NCBI GenBank assembly: GCA_039198765.1
Contig: JBCCTF010000096.1
Coordinates: 1 to 14,820 of the forward strand
DNA: 14,820 bases
Reading direction: 5' to 3'
Source of the DNA: Parvularcula sp039198765
Lineage (GTDB): Bacteria > Pseudomonadota > Alphaproteobacteria > Caulobacterales > Parvularculaceae
Each line of letters starts with the position of its first letter. Position 1 is the stretch's first letter. The translations under genes were made by a program, and so were the position numbers. The notes under the pieces were generated by a model. It was given only the letters and a program-made list of their open reading frames with translations, did no database searches and was not told where the DNA came from. Of the stretch, positions 1 to 6,765 are shown piece by piece.

Positions 1-648
1 ATCTTCACCTTCTACGGCAGCCAAGACGACATCGACTTCTTCACCTCGATCGGTGTCGAAGCGGCCAACCTCGGCAACATCGGTGCCGACAACAGCCAAG
101 AAGTGATCGCGATCAACATCGACGCGTTCGCAGGCGGCGCAACCGGCGCTATCGCTGACGGTTCGAACGGCATCGCGGCCAACTACACCGCGCTCCGTAC
201 GGCGGCAGCAGCTGACGTCTTCGGCGGCGGTAACGCTCAGGACTTCGCTGACGTTGCAACGTACCTGCAGCAAACCGTGTTCTCGGACACGCAGCTCCGT
301 GCGTTCTCGAACGACTCCGGTTTCCGTGCCGTTGCACGTCAAATCGAAGTTGCTGACGCGTCGACCGGAAACGTCCAAGCTGGCTTCGTTGTCGCTGACA
401 CGCTGATCAGCCGCGTCAACATCTCGGCAACCGTTGTTGGTGTCTTCGAAAGCACCCTCAGCTCACGTCAGAACTTCCTCAGTGATCTGACCGACTCGCT
501 TGAGCTCGGTGTGGCTGCACTGACGGAAGCCGACCTTACCGAAGAGTCGAGCCGTCTTCAGTCGTTCCAGGTGCAAGAGCAGCTGGCGACCCAGGCACTC
601 TCGATTGCCAACCAGCGTCCGCAGACGCTCCTGGCACTCTTCCGGTAA
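1..648 (+). CDS. Flagellin, C-terminal part (5' end outside window)
   Basis: This is the filament subunit, secreted by the flagellar export machine and polymerised outside the cell. The reading frame is open from the first base and codes for 215 residues before the TAA. An internal GTG at 103 is not a credible start because the frame runs on upstream. The last 50 or so residues form the typical C-terminal D1/D0 helix of alphaproteobacterial flagellins: LTDSLELGVAALTEADLTEE, then SLQ-like SRLQSFQVQEQLATQALSIANQ, and the characteristic ending PQTLLALFR. The N-terminal D0/D1 domain is missing because the window starts inside the gene. Codon choice is strongly biased to C-ending codons, as expected for a highly expressed protein. 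flaF and flbT follow directly. Which flagellin paralogue this is cannot be told from the C-terminus. Confidence 0.93.
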   Translation: MFTFYGSQDDIDFFTSIGVEAANLGNIGADNSQEVIAINIDAFAGGATGAIADGSNGIAANYTALRTAAAADVFGGGNAQDFADVATYLQQTVFSDTQLRAFSNDSGFRAVARQIEVADASTGNVQAGFVVADTLISRVNISATVVGVFESTLSSRQNFLSDLTDSLELGVAALTEADLTEESSRLQSFQVQEQLATQALSIANQRPQTLLALFR

Positions 649-663
649 TCGGAACACCAATTC

Positions 664-690
664 GGTCTCTGGGGATCTTCCCCAGGGACC
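664..690 (+). terminator. Stem-loop after flagellin, probable terminator or mRNA-processing hairpin
   Basis: GGTCTCTGGGGA (664-675) pairs with TCCCCAGGGACC (679-690) through 12 base pairs including one U-G wobble, leaving a 3-base loop. It begins 15 bases after the flagellin stop. No clean T-run follows (the next bases are ACTTCTTAGG), so it may be an imperfect terminator, or a stabilising or attenuating hairpin that sets flagellin mRNA well above flaF-flbT. Confidence 0.65.
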
Positions 691-697
691 ACTTCTT

Positions 698-724
698 AGG
701 ACGAACCAAGAGTAATAAGGACGA
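698..724 (+). promoter_or_regulatory. Duplicated AGGACGA motif in the flaF leader
   Basis: The heptamer AGGACGA occurs at 698-704 and again at 718-724. The second copy is the likely Shine-Dalgarno sequence of flaF, 9 bases before its ATG. The first copy lies 20 bases upstream, just after the hairpin. Two SD-like sites in a short leader could bind a translational regulator or act as a ribosome standby site. The repeat is seen; the role is inferred. Confidence 0.3.
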
Positions 725-733
725 GAACGGTCT

Positions 734-1150
734 ATGTACGGCAGGGCAAGGGCGAAACAAGCTTACAAACAAACGATCACCGAGACCGAAGAGCCTCGGG
801 AGATCGAACGCAAAGTCTTCTTGCAAGTCACCGGTGAGCTTGAGCGCGCATCGCGCGAGAGCTCTTTTCCTCTTTCAGCACCAGCGCTCGACGCTCTCAG
901 CCGCAACCAGAAACTCTGGGGCGAGCTGATGTTTGATTGTGCTTACAAAGACAATCCACTTCCTGACCAACTTAAAGCGGGCATCATCTCGCTGGCATTG
1001 TTCGTTGATCGGCATACGCCGCATGTCATCTCCGGTGACAAAACCATCGAGCCGTTGCTCGAAATTAATCGCAATATCATCAAAGGTCTAGCGGGAGAAA
1101 TGCCACCCGCCACAGAGACCGCAGAAGAAGCCGTTGAGGCTACGAGTTGA
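734..1150 (+). CDS. flaF: Flagellin secretion/biosynthesis protein FlaF
   Basis: FlaF is a small cytoplasmic protein needed for flagellin production. In Caulobacter it acts with FlbT and flagellin to couple flagellin translation to export. This 138-residue product shows the family pattern: an N-terminal AYKQTI segment, TEEPREIERKVFLQVTGEL, then SRNQKLWGELMFDCA, and the well-conserved LKAGIISLALFVDRHT near residues 80-96, followed by EPLLEINRNIIKGL. The C-terminal 20 residues are a Glu/Ala-rich tail with no clear conservation. The ATG at 734 follows an AAGGACGAG ribosome-binding site. The gene lies 85 bases after flagellin, behind a hairpin, and ends three bases before flbT, so the two are probably co-translated. 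Confidence 0.92.
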   Translation: MYGRARAKQAYKQTITETEEPREIERKVFLQVTGELERASRESSFPLSAPALDALSRNQKLWGELMFDCAYKDNPLPDQLKAGIISLALFVDRHTPHVISGDKTIEPLLEINRNIIKGLAGEMPPATETAEEAVEATS

Positions 1151-1153
1151 TCT

Positions 1154-1642
1154 ATGGGACTTCGCCTCCGCCTTCGCCCGAATGAACGCATCATCGTCAA
1201 CGGCTGTGTGCTGACGAACGGTGACCGCCGGAACACGATCACTGTATCGAGCTTCGGACAGGTCCTGCGCGGCAAATATGTTCTGCAGCCTGAAGATGCC
1301 AAGACGCCCATCCGACGTCTCTATTTCACCATCCAGATGCTGCTGATCTCTGGCTGCGATGACGCGATGCTGCGCCATGCGTCGAAGCTTGGTGCCTACG
1401 TCTTCACGCACATGGACAATGATGAAGAGCGCGCGACGCTGTTGCAAGCCATCGACATGGTCCACGTTCGCGATTTCTACAAAGCGCTCGTAAAGCTGCA
1501 CCCGCTGCTGGAGCTTCCTCCGCGTCCGGAGAATGCCGGTAGCGAAACGGTACCGTCGGAATTGGAAGCCGAGAACCAGGCATTCCACGCAGCCGCGCAA
1601 GAACGGATGAATTCAAAGGGGCGAGAAGCGCTGTCGGCATAA
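1154..1642 (+). CDS. flbT: Flagellin mRNA regulator FlbT
   Basis: FlbT is a post-transcriptional regulator found in alphaproteobacteria. In Caulobacter it binds the flagellin mRNA leader and lowers its stability or translation until the hook is complete. The 162-residue product carries the family N-terminus, GLRLRLRPNERIIVNGCVLTN, then the conserved stretch VLRGKYVLQPEDAKTPIRRLYFTIQMLL (about residues 39-66), a central helical region, and a variable tail rich in Glu and Ala from about residue 125. The ATG at 1154 is three bases after the flaF stop, with a weak ribosome-binding site inside the end of flaF, which suggests translational coupling. There are no membrane segments, in line with a cytoplasmic RNA-binding protein. 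Confidence 0.93.
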   Translation: MGLRLRLRPNERIIVNGCVLTNGDRRNTITVSSFGQVLRGKYVLQPEDAKTPIRRLYFTIQMLLISGCDDAMLRHASKLGAYVFTHMDNDEERATLLQAIDMVHVRDFYKALVKLHPLLELPPRPENAGSETVPSELEAENQAFHAAAQERMNSKGREALSA

Positions 1643-1667
1643 GTCGACGCGCGATGGAGAGTGAACG

Positions 1668-2462
1668 ATGACATCGACGTATCTGTCATACATCAGTGTC
1701 GAGAGGACTTTTGACCGCCGGCTCGAAGCTCTCCAACAGCAAGGCCCCGTTCAACGAGAATCCGAGTATTTTCGCGAGAACATCGGCAAGATCTCAACCG
1801 CGGAAGAGTTCGTCGCTGACCAGCGCCTCTACCGCTACGCGCTGACCGCCTTTGACCTCGAAAGCCAGATCTTCGCCCGTGCCCTCGTTGAAAAGGTGCT
1901 CGAAGAAGGCATTCAAGACCCACAAGCCCTTGCAAATCAATTGGTTGATCGTAAGTGGAACACGTTCGCCCGCGCCTTCGCATTCGCCGAGGTCGGCAAC
2001 TTCAACACGACGAACACAGAGTTTGTTGAAGGCGTCATCGATCGCTACGAGCGCGTGAAGCTGGAAGAGCAGCTGGGCGAGGAGAACATCGCGGTGCGAC
2101 TTGCCGTGTACGGAGATCGTAAGCTCCCCGGCGTTTCGAACTGGTTCTCCGTGCTCGGTGATACCGCACTTCGTGAAGTCGTTTTCACCGCTCTCGACCT
2201 CCCACCAGAGGTTGCTGGTCAGAACCCGGATCGTTTGAAGGAGCTGCTGGAAGAGCGCTTCGACATCGAAAAGTTCAAGGACCCTGAGGAGCTAGAGAAG
2301 TTTCTCCAGCGGTTCTCACTGATGTACGACATCCGAAACGGTGCACCCGGAACGGTTTCGAACACGCTGACGCTGTTCGGCATCGACCCAACGCTTGATG
2401 GCGGCGGCGGAAACGGCGTGGTGTCGATTGATCCGTCGACGCTAGGCGCGACGTTCTTCTAA
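1668..2462 (+). CDS. DUF1217 flagellar-locus protein
   Basis: This 264-residue protein belongs to the DUF1217 family, which is common in flagellar clusters of alphaproteobacteria and has no settled biochemical role. It begins MTSTYLSYISVERTFDRRL and is almost wholly helical and charged. Family-like segments are YFRENIGKISTAEEFVADQRLY (about residues 35-56), a helix with SQIFARALVEKVLEEG, and LADRKWNTFARAF-like LVDRKWNTFARAFAFAE near residues 92-108. A low-complexity Gly-rich stretch (GGGGNG) lies close to the C-terminus. No signal peptide or membrane segment is visible. The start has a GGAGAG ribosome-binding site. Its position 25 bases behind flbT suggests an operon with flaF and flbT and a role around flagellin or a related axial protein; this role is inference. 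Confidence 0.8.
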   Translation: MTSTYLSYISVERTFDRRLEALQQQGPVQRESEYFRENIGKISTAEEFVADQRLYRYALTAFDLESQIFARALVEKVLEEGIQDPQALANQLVDRKWNTFARAFAFAEVGNFNTTNTEFVEGVIDRYERVKLEEQLGEENIAVRLAVYGDRKLPGVSNWFSVLGDTALREVVFTALDLPPEVAGQNPDRLKELLEERFDIEKFKDPEELEKFLQRFSLMYDIRNGAPGTVSNTLTLFGIDPTLDGGGGNGVVSIDPSTLGATFF

Positions 2463-2466
2463 TTCG

Positions 2467-2495
2467 GCAGGCTGACCACGCCTTCACCAGCCTGC
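2467..2495. terminator. Stem-loop between convergent DUF1217 gene and fliI
   Basis: GCAGGCTG (2467-2474) and CAGCCTGC (2488-2495) are perfect inverted repeats with a 13-base loop. They sit in the 38-base gap between the DUF1217 stop (2462) and the fliI stop (2501). Placement between converging genes suits a two-way terminator, though neither side has a T-run. Confidence 0.45.
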
Positions 2496-2500
2496 GGAGG

Positions 2501-3931
2501 TCATGCGACCGCTGCGGGCAGGTTCGGCGTGCTTTCCTCGATTACAGACTCAACGACCACTTCAGGTTCTGCAGTCTGAGGGCGCGCGCCTGTGATGATT
2601 TCGTGCAGGTCGTCCATCGATTGTTCAGCAGGCGTTGTTTCGTGACGATCCTGCGCTGCAAAACGCTCCAACGTCGGAACCTTTTGGATCGCACGATCAC
2701 ATTCAGGGTCAGAGCCTTGTTTATAAAGCCCAATTGATATCACATCGCGCTTTTCTTCGTACACGGAGATTAGGCGTCGTGCCTCCGCAGCGACCACACC
2801 ATCCTGCGGTGCGGCGTAACAGTCAGGCGCCAGACGCGAGACGGATGAAGGGATATCGATCGCCGGGAAGCGGCCGCGATGCGCGATCTGGCGGGAGAGA
2901 ACAAGGTGTCCGTCGAGGATACCGCGGGTGGCGTCAGCCACCGGGTCCTCGTGGTCATCACCATCCACCAGCACGGTCGCGGCAAGAGTAATGTCGCCCT
3001 GCTCGCCCATCCCAGGGCCTGAACGCTCGAGAAGGTGCGCCAATTCTCCGAACACGGAGGGCGGGAAGCCGCGCGCCGAAGGCGGCTCACCAACGGCGAG
3101 GCCAATCTCGCGCAGCGCATGGGCAAAGCGGGTTACCGAATCCATCATGCAGAAGACATGACGCCCACGCTTCCGCTGATCTTCCGCGACCGCCATCGTG
3201 AGATACGCGGCTTGTCGGCGCGCGAGCGGGCTTTCATCCGATGTCGCAACAACGACAATGGAACGCGCGAGCCCCTCTTCGCCGAGGTCGCGTTGCAGAA
3301 ACTCCTGCACCTCGCGACCCCGTTCACCGATCAGTCCAATGACATTCACGTCAGCAGCGCTCGATCGTGCCAGCATCGAGAGCAGCGTCGACTTACCCAC
3401 ACCAGAACCCGCGAAGATGCCCATCCGTTGTCCACGGCAGATCGGTGTGAACGAATCAATCGCGCGAACACCAGTGTTCAGCATACCCCCCACGCGGCGG
3501 CGGGTGAACGCAGGTGGCGGGGTCCCCTTCAACGGCGTCGCGAATGGCCCTTCAGGCAGAGGCCCTTTGCCGTCGATGGGCTGAGCCATCGGGCCGATCA
3601 CGCGGCCCATCCAACCATCGGAAACCCTTATTCTAAAACGCTTCTCTGGAAACGTGACCCGAGCCCCAGCCGCGACACCCTCAGTATCGGCGAAGCTCAT
3701 CAGGAGGCTTTCCTCCTTCTCAACCCCAACAACCTGACACTGAATGGCCGACATCCCACGCCGCTCAACCGTACACAGATCGCCTGCGGAGAGGACGCCA
3801 GAAAGACCGCGGACCTTGAGGACCATTCCGAGGGCAGACGAAATCTCACCCTCCCAAACGGGGCCAGGCAGACCGCGCAGGCGACTGGCGGCTTCATCGA
3901 GGGCCCTAATCGCGGGATCTTTCACGCTCAT
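2501..3931 (-). CDS. fliI: Flagellar type III export ATPase FliI
   Basis: FliI is the F1-beta-like ATPase at the cytoplasmic face of the flagellar export gate. It helps unfold and deliver rod, hook and filament subunits. The 476-residue product has Walker A at residues 175-182 (GSGVGKST), the catalytic GERGREV at 202-208, Walker B in VFCMMDS ending near D264, and the ATPase alpha/beta signature PAIDIPSSVS at 356-365. An upstream ATG at 4054 would overlap flgB; I prefer the ATG at 3931, which has a strong AGAAGGAGAG ribosome-binding site and gives the usual FliI N-terminus. The tail after about residue 430 is acidic and looks unlike the conserved core. The gene is divergent from flgB and separate from its usual fliH partner, which is not in the window. 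Confidence 0.97.
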   Translation of the reverse strand: MSVKDPAIRALDEAASRLRGLPGPVWEGEISSALGMVLKVRGLSGVLSAGDLCTVERRGMSAIQCQVVGVEKEESLLMSFADTEGVAAGARVTFPEKRFRIRVSDGWMGRVIGPMAQPIDGKGPLPEGPFATPLKGTPPPAFTRRRVGGMLNTGVRAIDSFTPICRGQRMGIFAGSGVGKSTLLSMLARSSAADVNVIGLIGERGREVQEFLQRDLGEEGLARSIVVVATSDESPLARRQAAYLTMAVAEDQRKRGRHVFCMMDSVTRFAHALREIGLAVGEPPSARGFPPSVFGELAHLLERSGPGMGEQGDITLAATVLVDGDDHEDPVADATRGILDGHLVLSRQIAHRGRFPAIDIPSSVSRLAPDCYAAPQDGVVAAEARRLISVYEEKRDVISIGLYKQGSDPECDRAIQKVPTLERFAAQDRHETTPAEQSMDDLHEIITGARPQTAEPEVVVESVIEESTPNLPAAVA

Positions 3932-3970
3932 CACGCTCTCCTTCTGAAAAGCCTGACCGTGATGGGCCCG

Positions 3971-3989
3971 AAACCTTTTATGCAGGTTT
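3971..3989. promoter_or_regulatory. Inverted repeat in the fliI/flgB divergent promoter region
   Basis: AAACCT (3971-3976) and AGGTTT (3984-3989) form a 6-bp dyad with a 7-base spacer inside the 106-bp region between the two divergent starts. It lies 39 bases upstream of the fliI ATG and 48 bases upstream of the flgB ATG. This is a good place for a shared regulator such as a FlbD-type activator, but the sequence does not name the protein. No convincing sigma-54 site (GG-N10-GC with good flanks) was found. Confidence 0.35.
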
Positions 3990-4037
3990 AAGCCCGCGCT
4001 GGTGTGACAACCATTCGTGTGAGGAGAGAACCCACGG

Positions 4038-4430
4038 ATGATTGACGGCATCAACCTCTTTCAAACGGTCACGCAGAAGGTGGATTACCTCGCGGTGCGC
4101 CACACGATGCTCGCCGAGAACGTCGCGAACGCTGATACCCCTGGCTACGAAGCGCACGACCTCAAACCGTTTACGGAAGCTCTGCGTACGGTGCAGCCTG
4201 CGGGTATGCTCGCCACGCACGGCCGCCACATGGTTGCGCAGTCAGGGCAAACCACCTTCCGCGAAGAAAACCGCGTGCAGGGTTGGGAAATCGAGCCCTC
4301 AGGCAACCAAATCTCGCTGGAAGAACAGATGATCGAAGCTGCGGACAACACCCGCGACTACGAACTCGCCACGCAGCTTATGAAGAAACACGTCAGCATG
4401 CTCAAAGCAACGCTGTCGACACGCGGATAA
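4038..4430 (+). CDS. flgB: Proximal rod protein FlgB
   Basis: FlgB is one of the first exported rod subunits and sits at the base of the flagellar rod, next to FliE and the MS ring. The 130-residue product has the classic N-terminal rod motif: LAVRHTMLAENVANADTPGY at about residues 18-37, followed by LKPFTEAL. A C-terminal helical segment (SLEEQMIEAADNTRDYELATQ) matches the D0 domain that packs with other rod proteins. There is no cleavable signal peptide because export goes through the type III apparatus. The ATG has a GAGGAG ribosome-binding site about 12 bases upstream. It leads the flgB-flgC-fliE-fliQ operon, with 15 bases to flgC. Confidence 0.96.
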   Translation: MIDGINLFQTVTQKVDYLAVRHTMLAENVANADTPGYEAHDLKPFTEALRTVQPAGMLATHGRHMVAQSGQTTFREENRVQGWEIEPSGNQISLEEQMIEAADNTRDYELATQLMKKHVSMLKATLSTRG

Positions 4431-4445
4431 CGGGGAGCACGGACA

Positions 4446-4862
4446 ATGGACGCCATTTCTGCCACCATGAAGATCGCTGCCTCCGGCCTTGAAGCGCAAT
4501 CGCTTCGTGTCCGGACGGTCTCGGAAAACATCGCCAACGCCAACTCCCTTGGCTCGGCACCAGGGGCCGATCCCTATCGCCGTAAAACGATTGTTTTTGA
4601 ACCGCAATTTGACAAGGTGCTGGGTGCCGAGATCGTCAACGTAAAGAAGATCGGCACGGATCCAGGCGATTTCTCACTCTCTTATGACCCAAGCCACCCT
4701 GCTGCTGACGCGCAGGGGTACGTCAAAGTGCCGAACGTCAATCCGCTGATTGAGATGACCGACATGCGCGAAGCGACCCGGTCTTACGACGCCAACCTGA
4801 ACATTATCGAGCAAGCTCGCGGCATGGCCATGTCCACGATCGCGCTGCTTGACGACCGGTAA
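4446..4862 (+). CDS. flgC: Proximal rod protein FlgC
   Basis: FlgC is a structural subunit of the proximal rod, exported by the flagellar type III machine. The 138-residue product has the family N-terminus (ISATMKIAASGLEAQSLRVR), the rod-protein signature SENIANANS near residues 27-35, and PYRRKTIVFEP soon after. The C-terminus keeps the D0 helix with YVKVPNVNPLIEMTDMREA, RSYDANLNIIEQARGMA, as in FlgC proteins of usual length. A GGGGAG ribosome-binding site precedes the ATG. The gene lies between flgB and fliE with short gaps of 15 and 14 bases, so the three are surely one transcript. Confidence 0.96.
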   Translation: MDAISATMKIAASGLEAQSLRVRTVSENIANANSLGSAPGADPYRRKTIVFEPQFDKVLGAEIVNVKKIGTDPGDFSLSYDPSHPAADAQGYVKVPNVNPLIEMTDMREATRSYDANLNIIEQARGMAMSTIALLDDR

Positions 4863-4876
4863 AGGGACGTTAACGA

Positions 4877-5188
4877 ATGATTGAGGCTATCGCAGGTATC
4901 GGTTACTCAGCTGCCGCAGGTGGGGTGCAATTGGCCCCAGCTCAGTCAGTGTACACCCAAGACACGCCGAAGGTCAGCTTCGGCGACGCCATGAAGGCAA
5001 CGGCGATGAAGCAGATCGAAACCGTTCAGGCCTCTGAGCAAACGACCATGGCCGCCATGCACGGCCAGGCATCGCTGCAAGAGGTTGTGCAAGCCACGGT
5101 GAAAGCCGAGCTTGCTGTCGAAACGGCTCTCGCATTCCGCAACAAAACGATCGAAGCCTATCAGGAAATCATGCGGATGCCTGTCTAA
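4877..5188 (+). CDS. fliE: Flagellar hook-basal body adaptor FliE
   Basis: FliE joins the MS ring to the rod and is an early export substrate. The 103-residue product is the normal length for the family. The N-terminal third is variable; the C-terminal two thirds hold the conserved helices: FGDAMKATAMKQIETVQASEQ, the segment LQEVVQATVKAELAVETALAF (about residues 64-84), and the ending RNKTIEAYQEIMRMPV, which is near-diagnostic of FliE. An AAAGGGA ribosome-binding site stands 8-9 bases before the ATG. The stop codon TAA is directly followed by the ATG of fliQ with no gap, so the two are translationally coupled. Confidence 0.96.
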   Translation: MIEAIAGIGYSAAAGGVQLAPAQSVYTQDTPKVSFGDAMKATAMKQIETVQASEQTTMAAMHGQASLQEVVQATVKAELAVETALAFRNKTIEAYQEIMRMPV

Positions 5189-5455
5189 ATGAGCGAAGCG
5201 GACGTTATTCAGATCATCCGTGAGGGTTTCATCACGGCCATGATCATATGTGGTCCGCCGCTTATTGCAGGTACACTGACGGGTTTAGGGATTGCGCTGT
5301 TCCAGGCACTGACCCAGGTTCAGGAAATGACCCTGACCTTCGTTCCGAAGTTCGCGGCGATCTTCCTGACCATCGTCGCCTGCCTGCCGATGACGTTCCA
5401 ACAGATCAGCAATTACGCCTCTCTCGTCGGCGACAAGATTATCCGCGGCGGCTGA
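5189..5455 (+). CDS. fliQ: Flagellar export gate protein FliQ
   Basis: FliQ is a small inner-membrane protein that wraps around the FliP-FliR core of the type III export gate. The 88-residue product has the expected two membrane helices, at about residues 14-37 and 49-75. The loop between them carries the conserved QALTQVQEMTLTFVPK. The start lies directly after the fliE stop, and its ribosome-binding site must be inside the end of fliE. In many relatives flhA or fliR follows closely; here two unrelated genes and almost 2 kb come between fliQ and flhA. Confidence 0.96.
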   Translation: MSEADVIQIIREGFITAMIICGPPLIAGTLTGLGIALFQALTQVQEMTLTFVPKFAAIFLTIVACLPMTFQQISNYASLVGDKIIRGG

Positions 5456-5534
5456 TACACTTCATTACCCGATAGTCGCCGCTGGGCGTGCCACAAAGGC
5501 TGTGTGCAAACCGGTCTGCGTGTTAGGCTTCGCT

Positions 5535-6635
5535 GTGGCTCGACCCATCTTATTGATATCTCTGTTGCTTTTTGCAGCAAGCTGCTCAGGTAGTGGGGGC
5601 AGTTCCCCGCGCACTCCGCCAGTTTCTGAGGCTCCGCCGCCGCCCGTGACCAGCGTTTGGGATGCGGTTGACGACCAGTTCCTACAAATCGCATTCCCCG
5701 ACGCGGCGCTTATCATCGGCGATGCGAATGGTGTTCTCCATCGAGTCGAGAAGGGCCTGCTCCGTACCGAAACAAATGTTCGCTCAGCGTCTTCCGCCAA
5801 AATGCTCGGTGGTCTGACGCTCCTGTCGCTTGTCGAGAGCGGCGATCTTGGCCTTGCTGATCATCCTCAGGCTTACCTGACGTTCTGGACGAGCGAGCCA
5901 GCGGACCCGCGCTCGCAGATCACCCTCTCTCAGCTTCTGGGGTTCACATCGGGCCTCAACTACTCACCCTCCACAAGCGGATGCATCAACGACCCCGACA
6001 CGACCATCCAGGCGTGTGCAGAGGAATTTTTCCAACGAGGGATATCCGGGAATCCCGGCGAAGCCTTCTTCTACGGGCCAGGCCATCTACAGGTTGCCGC
6101 CGCAATGGCAGAAGCCTCCACAGGGACTGCCTTCGCCGCGTTGTTCCGTGAGCGGATAGGCGATCCTCTCGGCCTCGACGAAGGCTTCTCCTTCGGCACG
6201 CCGAGTGTCACCAACCCAAGAGTGGCCGGTGGAGCAACCATTAACGGCGAAGATTTTGCAAGCATTCTCAGAGCTGTACTCGCTGGGGAGCTCCTCACAG
6301 ACCTCGATCAGCTCACCGCCGACCGAACAGCCAACGTTATATTTGCCTCTCGCCCAGCATCCGTTGAGCAACGCGGTGTCGACTGGCATTACGCAGCCGG
6401 CGCGTGGCTCGAATGCGACGACGCACCGTTTACAGACGACTGCGCGCAGAACCCGATCCTGTCGAGCCCAGGCGCTTTCGGCGTCACCCCCTGGATCGAC
6501 TTTTCTGCGGGTTACTTCGCCATCATCATCGCCGAAGAACCCTTCGGAGGAGGCACCTCCCCCGCCGCCGAGTCAGTCGCCATCGAGCAACTTCTCCAGC
6601 CCTTGATCATCGAAGCACTTGCTGAGCTAGACTGA
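5535..6635 (+). CDS. Beta-lactamase-like serine hydrolase, putative lipoprotein
   Basis: The product resembles the class C beta-lactamase / penicillin-binding-protein-like serine hydrolase family (SxxK enzymes); the substrate is unknown. Counting from the GTG at 5535 it has 366 residues, an N-terminal signal ARPILLISLLLFAASC with lipid-attachment Cys17, a Pro/Ser-rich linker, the nucleophile motif SSAK at residues 86-89, and a second-motif candidate YGPGH starting at Tyr180, where many relatives have Y-S-N. The third motif is likely SPGAFG near 311-316. A longer GTG start at 5502 is possible, but its AAAGG site is only two bases away; 5535 has AGG at a normal distance and a compact signal peptide. 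The gene sits between fliQ and flhA and has no evident flagellar role. Confidence 0.78.
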   Translation: MARPILLISLLLFAASCSGSGGSSPRTPPVSEAPPPPVTSVWDAVDDQFLQIAFPDAALIIGDANGVLHRVEKGLLRTETNVRSASSAKMLGGLTLLSLVESGDLGLADHPQAYLTFWTSEPADPRSQITLSQLLGFTSGLNYSPSTSGCINDPDTTIQACAEEFFQRGISGNPGEAFFYGPGHLQVAAAMAEASTGTAFAALFRERIGDPLGLDEGFSFGTPSVTNPRVAGGATINGEDFASILRAVLAGELLTDLDQLTADRTANVIFASRPASVEQRGVDWHYAAGAWLECDDAPFTDDCAQNPILSSPGAFGVTPWIDFSAGYFAIIIAEEPFGGGTSPAAESVAIEQLLQPLIIEALAELD

Positions 6636-6742
6636 CCGGGTTTGAAATCTGAGGTCATGTTGGCGAAAGCAAACAGCGGCCACATCGTAGGATCGTAGTT
6701 GACTCCTGACGTTTTAAATCGGACGTGATGGACGAAGCCCTC

Positions 6743-6759
6743 CGACTGATCAGCAGTCG
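6743..6759 (+). promoter_or_regulatory. Inverted repeat directly before the 6766 gene
   Basis: CGACTG (6743-6748) and CAGTCG (6754-6759) are perfect inverted repeats around a 5-base spacer. The hairpin ends 6 bases before the ATG at 6766, where a ribosome-binding site would be expected and none is clear. It could hide the start from ribosomes or be a repressor site. The repeat is seen; any role is inferred. Confidence 0.35.
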
Positions 6760-6765
6760 TCTGAA

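Noticed and set aside
103..648. Flagellin as a complete small gene starting at the GTG at 103
   Set aside because: The same frame is open back to base 1 with flagellin-like sequence, so this is the 3' part of a longer gene cut by the window edge.
3035..3991. A 318-codon open frame on the + strand opposite fliI
   Set aside because: It lies wholly antisense to most of fliI and its upstream region, has no recognisable domain, and its Arg/His/Pro-rich translation is typical of a shadow of a GC-rich gene.
3980..3998. Sigma-54 promoter on the - strand before fliI (GG-N10-GC spacing)
   Set aside because: Spacing fits, but the CAC after GG and the TT before GC are missing, so the match is too weak to call.
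3932..4054. Longer FliI start at 4054
   Set aside because: The extra 41 residues do not resemble FliI, the extension would overlap flgB, and the ATG at 3931 has an excellent ribosome-binding site.
6699..6727. TTGACT as a -35 box for the 6766 gene
   Set aside because: No -10-like hexamer is found 16-18 bases downstream.
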